This document shows positions 9,298 to 14,458 of a DNA stretch of 14,458 nucleotides, piece by piece; position 1 is the first letter of the stretch, and the number at the start of each line of letters is the position of its first letter. The translations under genes were made by a program, and so were the position numbers. Below the pieces are notes generated by a model. It ran no database searches, had not been told where the DNA came from, and saw only the letters and a program-made list of their open reading frames with translations. The stretch is taken from NCBI GenBank assembly GCA_001970855.1, contig LSSN01000402.1, positions 1 through 14,458 of the forward strand, given 5' to 3'. This stretch comes from Smittium culicis. Lineage: Eukaryota; Kickxellomycota; Harpellomycetes; Harpellales; Legeriomycetaceae.

Positions 9298-9447
9298 TGA
9301 TAAACTGGTGTAACAAGGCATAAAAAAACTGATATTCTAATATAAATAAATTCCTCTGCCGGTCTACCGGCTAAGTACCTAATGGGTGATGGGATCAGTA
9401 TACCAACCGAAAGAATCACTCAGCCATAGCCACAAGTGATAAACTGG
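9298..9447. other. Less AT-rich island with direct repeats and nested hairpins
   Basis: This 150-bp island stands out from the AT-rich spacer. TGATAAACTGG occurs at both edges (9298-9308 and 9437-9447), each copy followed by one differing base and then G. Inside, GCCGG-TCTA-CCGGC (9358-9371) is a perfect 5-bp G+C hairpin. Next, ATGG (9382-9385) and GTGAT (9386-9390) pair with CCAT (9424-9427) and ATCAC (9415-9419), leaving a TCAG bulge. One plus-strand frame (about 9346-9426) reads 27 codons of ordinary amino-acid usage, including MGDGISIPTERI, and then meets TAG. A structured non-coding RNA and a decayed protein-coding or mobile-element relic both fit. It is not a tRNA. Confidence 0.5.
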
Positions 9448-10227
9448 CGAATTAACTAAAAATCAATGATAAAGTCTCGTTTCTATGAAATGAGTCTTTA
9501 ATTTTTTTTTTTCAATACAAGAATTTAGTGAATGTAGGGTATATATCGATAATACAATAGATTGCTTAGCCTTAAATTTACGCATATTAAAAATTTTACT
9601 ATCACAAATAGACCTTGCGTATATTTAATTTTAAATTTATAGCTCCGAGATTTTAGGCTAGCTTTTTATCTTTAAAAAAAAACTCTAAATAAGAAAGACA
9701 GAAATTTTTGCTTCTTAATCGCTACTATTTTTAATATGTGCCTTTTTTACCATATTACTTAACATGTATATGAAAAGAAAAAAAACTGATTTAATTTAGA
9801 ATATATCTTGTAAATACAACTTATAAAAATTATAAGTAATAATAAACCAATTTTAATATTTATTAAAATAAAATGGTACAAATACTGTATCCAATTTTGT
9901 GTATATTTTACGTACTTTATGTCTAATGTTATTGATACTATAATCTTAAAAATTTAGGCTATTCAAATAAAAAAAATCAAATAAAATTTTTAAAAGCGAT
10001 ATAAAATTAAAATTAAAATTAAAAAAAGAGAAAAATATTGTCTATATTATATTGTTTTTCGGTGTGGGGCTTACTAGGATAAAATTTTATACATAACTTG
10101 AATGATTTTAGTGCTTTTGAGCTAAATTATACTTGTAATAGCTTCAAATAAAAAATAAAGAAAATAAAAATATGCACAACAAATCTTAACTTATTTTTTA
10201 AACATAAATCGTATAAAATACATGATA

Positions 10228-10233
10228 TTTATT
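10228..10233 (-). terminator. Candidate poly(A) signal of the 10273-10683 gene
   Basis: TTTATT on the plus strand reads AATAAA on the coding strand, about 40 nt past the stop. It is weak evidence in this base composition. Confidence 0.35.
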
Positions 10234-10272
10234 AATAAAACTTTTAAAAATTCAAAAATAAATGAACATAAT

Positions 10273-10683
10273 TTAAAGAATGTCGTAGATTTTTTTTTGC
10301 GAGTTTTTTTTAGAATTATTAGCTATTTCCTTTAAATAATCCGATTGTACCTTCTTTTCAATTTCCTTATCGCTAATTTTTTTTCCTTTCATATATTTAT
10401 AATACATTCTTCTCATTTCAAAAAAAATATCCTTTTCACTATCCTTATTAACATCTTCAAGCGTGCTAGAAAATTTACCAGGGTTAAAGTCGGGAACTAG
10501 ATCATAAACCTGATTAAAATTAGATATACTTATTTCTCCAATCTTATCCAAGAGCTCATTAGTAAAAAGAGTTTCATAATCAATAGCGTGATTTATATCA
10601 CCGACCTCTTGAAATTGGCCATGCAATGCAGATGCAGTAAATGCAAATGATATGAAGTAAATCAAATTGTTAGATATTCTCAT
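10273..10683 (-). CDS. Small predicted secreted protein, unknown function
   Basis: A 136-residue protein I do not recognise. Residues 1 to about 20 look like a secretion signal: M-R-I start, hydrophobic core LIYFISFAFTASA, then a small/polar cleavage region (ALHGQ). The mature part is acidic in its first half (DYETLF, DLVPDF) and Lys-rich near the end (KGKK, SKKNSQKK). It has no cysteine, so it lacks the disulfide pattern typical of many fungal effectors. A frame of this length starting with ATG and a signal peptide is unlikely by chance even in AT-rich DNA, and codon use includes many non-A/T-only codons. The context AAA-ATG fits a fungal start. It stands alone, more than 1.5 kb from the gene to its left and with no supported gene for over 3 kb to its right. 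It could be lineage-specific, a host-interaction protein, or the first exon of a longer gene. Confidence 0.6.
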   Translation of the reverse strand: MRISNNLIYFISFAFTASALHGQFQEVGDINHAIDYETLFTNELLDKIGEISISNFNQVYDLVPDFNPGKFSSTLEDVNKDSEKDIFFEMRRMYYKYMKGKKISDKEIEKKVQSDYLKEIANNSKKNSQKKIYDIL

Positions 10684-11530
10684 TTTCTATTCTGGAAAAA
10701 TAAATAATGTTTAAAGCGTATTTTAGTTGCTTTTATCCCTCTAATAAAAAAGCTATATATATTTAAATCTTATTTAACATTTAAATTAATTTTTACGAAT
10801 TTGAAATTACCTTTTTAAATCTTTTTATTCAAATTATAGATTTTATTTAGGAGAATGGTGTATTTCTGAGCTTTATATATATGTACAAGAATTTATGATG
10901 CTAGAATTGAAAAATCTTTTATTTAGTGCCAAATAAAATTTATTACTTATTTTATAGATCTTGTATTTATACAAATTTATAAGGCATTAAAAAATTAGAA
11001 AAAAAAACGTATAATCTCTAGTATATTTCAAAAGGATTTTATTTGTGATTTTGTAAAAATTCGATGAAAAAAAATGTAATTTTTGATTTTATTCTTAGCT
11101 TTAATAGACTCTTTATTTACATTTTATTTTACTGAGTGTATATTAAAAAAAAGATTTTTTTACGCATTTTTTGATATAATTGTTTATTTTTTGGAGTCTG
11201 AGAATGATCTATTTTTAAAAAATAAAATAAGTTCTAATAGCACTAGACGTTTTAATTATTTTTATTTATTTCTAATGGATTAAATAAATAAATTTAAATA
11301 AAAAAAGTCTGGAATCTATAAAATCGAAGCTAAAAATGTATTTCTCGTCTATATTAATAATCAATAGTGTTTGATAAAGTGCTCAAGAGTTGGCTTTATG
11401 TTAATGTCATAGTGAAGTCGAATTAAAGTTAAAAACGAACTAGAATTTCTTTTAATAAAAATAGACGATTTCAATTCCTTTTTTATTTCACGCAAGAAAT
11501 AGAATATTCAATCAAAACAATTTTTAAAAT

Positions 11531-11542
11531 TTCGAATTCGAA
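11531..11542. repeat. 12-bp perfect palindrome
   Basis: TTCGAATTCGAA reads the same on both strands. It lies just left of the compound repeat structure at 11549-11672 and has no assigned function. Confidence 0.6.
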
Positions 11543-11548
11543 TTAATT

Positions 11549-11672
11549 GGGTTAATAAGAGTTTAACCCTCTAAATCCTAACTTTTTCAAGTTTCAAATG
11601 CATATATAATATATCTGAATTATCAAATGCATATATAATGCACTTCTGGATTTGGAGGGCTAATATTTGAAA
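11549..11672. repeat. Compound inverted/direct repeat structure
   Basis: CCCTCTAAATCC (11567-11578) pairs over all 12 positions with GGATTTGGAGGG (11648-11659), one pair being G-U. The stem extends by TTA/TAA after an A-C mismatch. Between the arms lies a 17-bp exact direct repeat, TCAAATGCATATATAAT, at 11594-11610 and 11623-11639. GGGTTAA (11549-11555) can instead pair with TTAACCC (11563-11569), competing for the left arm. TTTCAAAT (11592-11599) and ATTTGAAA (11665-11672) are also complementary. The structure could be a small palindromic transposon remnant (MITE-like) or a structured RNA. No flanking target duplication or coding potential was recognised. Confidence 0.6.
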
Positions 11673-13023
11673 TTTAATACTCCAAAGTAATAGGATAACT
11701 TTATAATCCATTCATGGGAGGTATACTGTTTTTTACCTACAAAATGTATCCAAGATATAAAATAAAGTTTTATTAATACCAAGTCTCGGAGTAGTATTCG
11801 TTTACTGATGCGTGATAGAAATAGTAAAATTTCGTATCGATCATATACGAACCGAAAAATTCATTTTTTTATAGAATATCACAGGTGAACAAGTTGAGGC
11901 TTTAAAGTTTAATTTTATGGCTTTTTTTTGCCCTTAAAGGAACCAACAACCAAAAAATCATTCAAAATCATAATTTGGTGAGCTAAAATAATAAATTTTA
12001 TTTTGTATTAAGAACTGTATTTAATAAATAACGAAGCTATACTAGCATAAATTAAAGTAACTATTTGTCTTTAAGCAAATACATTTTGGTCCTTTAAAAA
12101 AAGCCAATTTTAACTGATCGGGTTATTGGAAAATTTTATGAAAATTTTTTTGTGACATCGAATCTAAACTGCAATGAGTTTTTCTCAAATAAAGTTAGAT
12201 TGTAAATTAATAAATATTTTAGATGGCTTCGCTTAATTATAATTGAGATATAATTTTTGAAGGATTTAATTTTTTTTCTACTGTGTTTCTAGGTATAAAA
12301 TATCACAAAAAATTATTATAGAGTTTATTAATGATTAATTTTTTTTAGCAAATAAAAATTTTAAAACGGAATGAATAAATAGATATAATGATATTCGCAT
12401 TCAATTCATATAATAATATTAATATTTTTTGAGTGTGTTTAGACCAATAATATTGAATTCAAAAAAGCACTTCTTCCGTATTAATCTTCAAAATGATAAT
12501 CACTAGAATTTTCTAGTTTGAAAAAGTTGACATAAGCGCGAACTCTTTATGGCTTATTTCTAACCGAAAATATAAGACTAATCTGGACAATATGGTATTG
12601 TAATTTTTTTATACCAAAAAAATTCTACTTTAATGTCTTGTAACTTGGTAGTAAGCATTCTATAGTATAATTAAAACTGAATTTAGAATATACAATAATA
12701 GAATTTTTACTCGAATTTGATATTTTTGCGCAAAAATTTACCGCTCCTACGAGATAATCGCTAAAAAAACAGTAATAATGATTTTTGTAGAAATATAAAT
12801 TAATAATCTGCATAAATCAAAAATTTTCGAAATAGCTGAATTGAAAAACAAAATGAATAAAAAATTTTAAATATATTGAGTTATCTTTTGAAAATATTTT
12901 ATTTAAAATTTCATATACACTCTGATTATATTTTGACAACTAATATTTAGAATTATTTAATTTTCAAGATAGAAAATAAAAAATTAATAATTTTACAGTA
13001 GAAATTTTTTTGATTTTTTTTCG

Positions 13024-13081
13024 TTAGTTTAACTAGAGTTTTTCCCATGTGATATTATATAGCAGTACTTAGTTTAACTAG
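13024..13081. repeat. 13-bp direct repeat, near-palindromic
   Basis: TTAGTTTAACTAG occurs exactly at 13024-13036 and 13069-13081. Each copy is also an odd-length near-palindrome (TAGTT-T-AACTA). It resembles a paired binding site or the footprint of an excised element; neither is shown. Confidence 0.6.
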
Positions 13082-13287
13082 TTTAGCCAAAATATTATTT
13101 TTTTGCCAATTGTATATAATAGTATCATTTGAAATATAAGAAGGGATAATTTTATATAAGCTTCATAATGATAAGATAAAAAATAAAAATTATGGAAAGC
13201 TTATTAAAAATGAAAAAATATGTATTTCAGGTTATTTGAATTGTATGACTTTTGAGAAATAATAATAATGGCGTGATAACTGCCAAA

Positions 13288-13316
13288 AGGAGTTACTTGC
13301 TGTGTTAAGTAGTCCT
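13288..13316. repeat. Interrupted hairpin in a less AT-rich patch
   Basis: AGGA-gt-TACTT (13288-13298) pairs with AAGTA-g-TCCT (13307-13316) around an 8-nt loop. The surrounding patch (13269-13316) is richer in G+C than its flanks. It has no open frame and no tRNA signature. Confidence 0.45.
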
Positions 13317-13816
13317 TACTAAGATACATAACTAAATAATTTTTAATTAATAAATAATATGTTTAAGACCAGTCTTTATTAATACTAATTGTAAGCAGGA
13401 AGAGAAAAATATATCCCTAGAATTTTCGATTCGAATATTTATATACTAAAATATCTTACAAAGAGAAAAAAAAGTTAATTCAGTATATCCAATATGCTAA
13501 CTGTGCTTATCAAGCGTACATTATTTGATTTAGACATAACAAAAGCGAAATTTGACTAAATGTAAAATTCACAAAAAAACTTTATCTGGTAAATCTTTAC
13601 TATATTTTCTTTTTAAATTGTATCAGAAAGCTTCATTGAATAAATCAACTGAAATATACAATATTTTAGCTATTTTCACGAAATAAAATTAAGTTGTAGA
13701 AAATATTACCTGGCGTTAAAAAGATAACCCCTACTATGCATATGATTCCTTTCTTAAGAATCTAATTTTTTTATTTATTGGTGACTTATAATTAATTATA
13801 TACATTTTTTTACCAG

Positions 13817-14213
13817 GTTTAAAAAAAATATATTTTGATAGCAACACAGTTGATTCATTCAGGTATTGATAATCTATATAAATGAGAGATTATTTCAAAG
13901 AGCCAAACTATTACTATTAATAATTTCCTAGTCATCATCTTTGCTTATATTTTTAAATCTTTTTAGAAAATATCATCAAGAGAGTTTCCAGATACAGCTA
14001 ATAGATTCACCTAATTCATACAAGAAAATAGAATTTTCAAGAAAAAAATTTTCGTCTCTACTAAGAATATCCCAAATATTGAAGACCGTGAATGAAGAAT
14101 ATATATTATTGCTGCTTAAAATTATTTTGAATAATGTTTTAAAATCACTATTGCTGTCGTTGGCTAAATTGGATATGTATTTCGACTTTCTAGCTACTAC
14201 TCTTTGTTTTTAA
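13817..14213 (+). pseudogene. Possible partial or decayed two-exon gene (very tentatively MutS-homologue-like)
   Basis: A 247-nt open stretch (13967-14213) ends in TAA. It starts right after a pyrimidine-rich acceptor, CTTTTTAG. Upstream, ACCAG (ending 13816) and AG|GTATTG (13861-13868) bound a 46-nt candidate exon. Removing the 104-nt GT-AG segment 13863-13966 keeps one frame open through the junction codon AGA. The product runs LKKIYFDSN, then KYHQESFQIQLIDSP, then a Leu-rich helix ending LAKLDMYFDFLATT. The LDM-x3-F-x-A-like end after a long helix recalls the core helices of MutS homologues such as Msh4/Msh5. That is a weak impression only. No start codon is found, and a stop follows where MutS proteins continue. 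So the segment would be a fragment, a decayed copy, or a chance frame. Base composition here (about 22-30% G+C) is higher than in the adjacent spacer. Confidence 0.3.
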
Positions 14214-14458
14214 GTGTTATTTACTAAAATAACTAAAGAATTTTTTTTGGCATATTCAAATTCGAAGCTTTAAACGCTGTAACTCTTTATGACCAAAAGA
14301 TCGTTCTTATTTAACCATTTCCTGCGCATTAAATTGGTTTTGATATATCTAAAATAGCCAGCTACATTGAGTAAAAATATTTTAGTATCAAGGCTTTGTT
14401 AATTGTTGGTACGTTGATAAAATAACAGCAAATAATAAACTTTTTTAAAAATCATTAA
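14214..14458. other. Right-end flank, no supported gene
   Basis: G+C is higher than in the large spacers (roughly 25-32% per 60-base line), which may mean that a gene lies near or beyond the end. A 22-codon ATG frame starts at about 14289 (MTKRSFLF) and stops early. AACTCTTTATG at 14281-14291 repeats the motif at 12541-12551. Confidence 0.5.

Larger units (their letters stand above)
8632..10272. other. AT-rich intergenic spacer between zinc-finger gene and small secreted-protein gene
   Basis: The spacer separates convergent genes and has no supported coding region. It holds a series of inverted repeats just after the zinc-finger gene (8731-8958), a T24 tract, a direct-repeat-flanked island at 9298-9447, and long AT filler. 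No tRNA B box was seen on either strand. Confidence 0.7.
10684..13816. other. AT-rich intergenic spacer
   Basis: No gene can be supported across 3.1 kb. Frames at 11083-11283 and 12625-12813 are short and composed almost wholly of A/T-rich codons, as expected by chance. The stretch holds the compound repeat structure at 11549-11672, a 13-bp direct repeat at 13024-13081, a hairpin at 13288-13316, and an 11-bp motif AACTCTTTATG at 12541-12551 that recurs at 14281-14291. A 24-codon frame at about 13493-13558 with ordinary amino-acid usage could be an exon of the right-end candidate, but its stop precedes any donor. Confidence 0.6.

Noticed and set aside
9358..9447. tRNA or C/D-box snoRNA in the 9.3-9.45 kb island
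   Set aside because: No GGTTCGA-type B box and no cloverleaf. GTGATGG is one base off a C box, but no properly placed CTGA D box was found.
10064..10069. GTGGGG as a further Mig1/CreA site
   Set aside because: It lacks the A/T run next to the core and lies downstream of the only nearby gene, so a regulatory role is unsupported.
11083..11283. 66-codon plus-strand frame preceded by a splice-acceptor-like CTTAG
   Set aside because: It starts at TTG and consists mostly of Phe/Leu/Ile/Asn/Lys codons from plain A/T sequence. No donor or partner exon was found.
11549..11672. CRISPR array
   Set aside because: Only two copies of a 17-bp unit with a 12-bp gap, in a eukaryotic context with no cas genes.
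12625..12813. 62-codon minus-strand frame
   Set aside because: Short, A/T-only codon character, no signal or domain; expected by chance.

Overview
The window looks like nuclear DNA of a very AT-rich fungus. Intergenic stretches are often about 80% A+T or more, while genes are somewhat less so. Three points indicate a eukaryote and a fungus: two proteins with clear mitochondrial presequences, a two-finger C2H2 regulator of the fungal Mig1/CreA type, and long gene-poor spacers with no operon structure or Shine-Dalgarno sites. The large spacers and a TrhO-type (UPF0176) protein are compatible with an early-diverging fungus, for example an insect-gut Harpellales type. That placement is inference at low confidence. 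All three well-supported long coding regions read through in one exon.

Layout. 1-993: no supported gene; it begins with an almost pure C tract and has one less AT-rich patch (about 500-700) with short, undecided frames. 994-1488 (minus): small one-membrane-segment coiled-coil protein, probably of the mitochondrial inner membrane. 1489-1875: 387-bp divergent intergenic promoter region. 1876-3414 (plus): TrhO/rhodanese-family protein with an N-terminal mitochondrial targeting sequence, by homology a tRNA wobble-uridine hydroxylase. 3415-6954: 3.5-kb AT-rich spacer with a perfect 12-bp hairpin and, next to the following gene, a cluster of C-rich motifs that match Mig1/CreA sites. 6955-8631 (plus): Mig1/CreA-like zinc-finger transcription factor with a long Ser/Asn/Gln-rich tail. 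8632-10272: spacer with inverted repeats, a T24 tract and an unusual, less AT-rich island (9298-9447) flanked by a direct repeat. 10273-10683 (minus): small predicted secreted protein of unknown function. 10684-13816: spacer with a compound repeat/hairpin structure at 11549-11672 and smaller repeats. 13817-14213: a possible two-exon remnant or partial gene whose reading frame is preserved across a 104-nt GT-AG intron. 14214-14458: no supported gene.

How the parts relate. The first two genes form a divergent pair, both apparently mitochondrial, so they may share control; the sequence does not prove it. The zinc-finger gene has in its own upstream region the type of site its fingers should bind, so autoregulation is a testable idea. 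No phage, CRISPR array, tRNA, rRNA or intact transposon was seen. No gene cluster that would amount to a new multi-gene system is visible. The best leads are the mitochondrial TrhO, the putative self-binding sites, the structured island at 9.3-9.45 kb, the 11.6-kb repeat structure and the candidate split gene at the right end.
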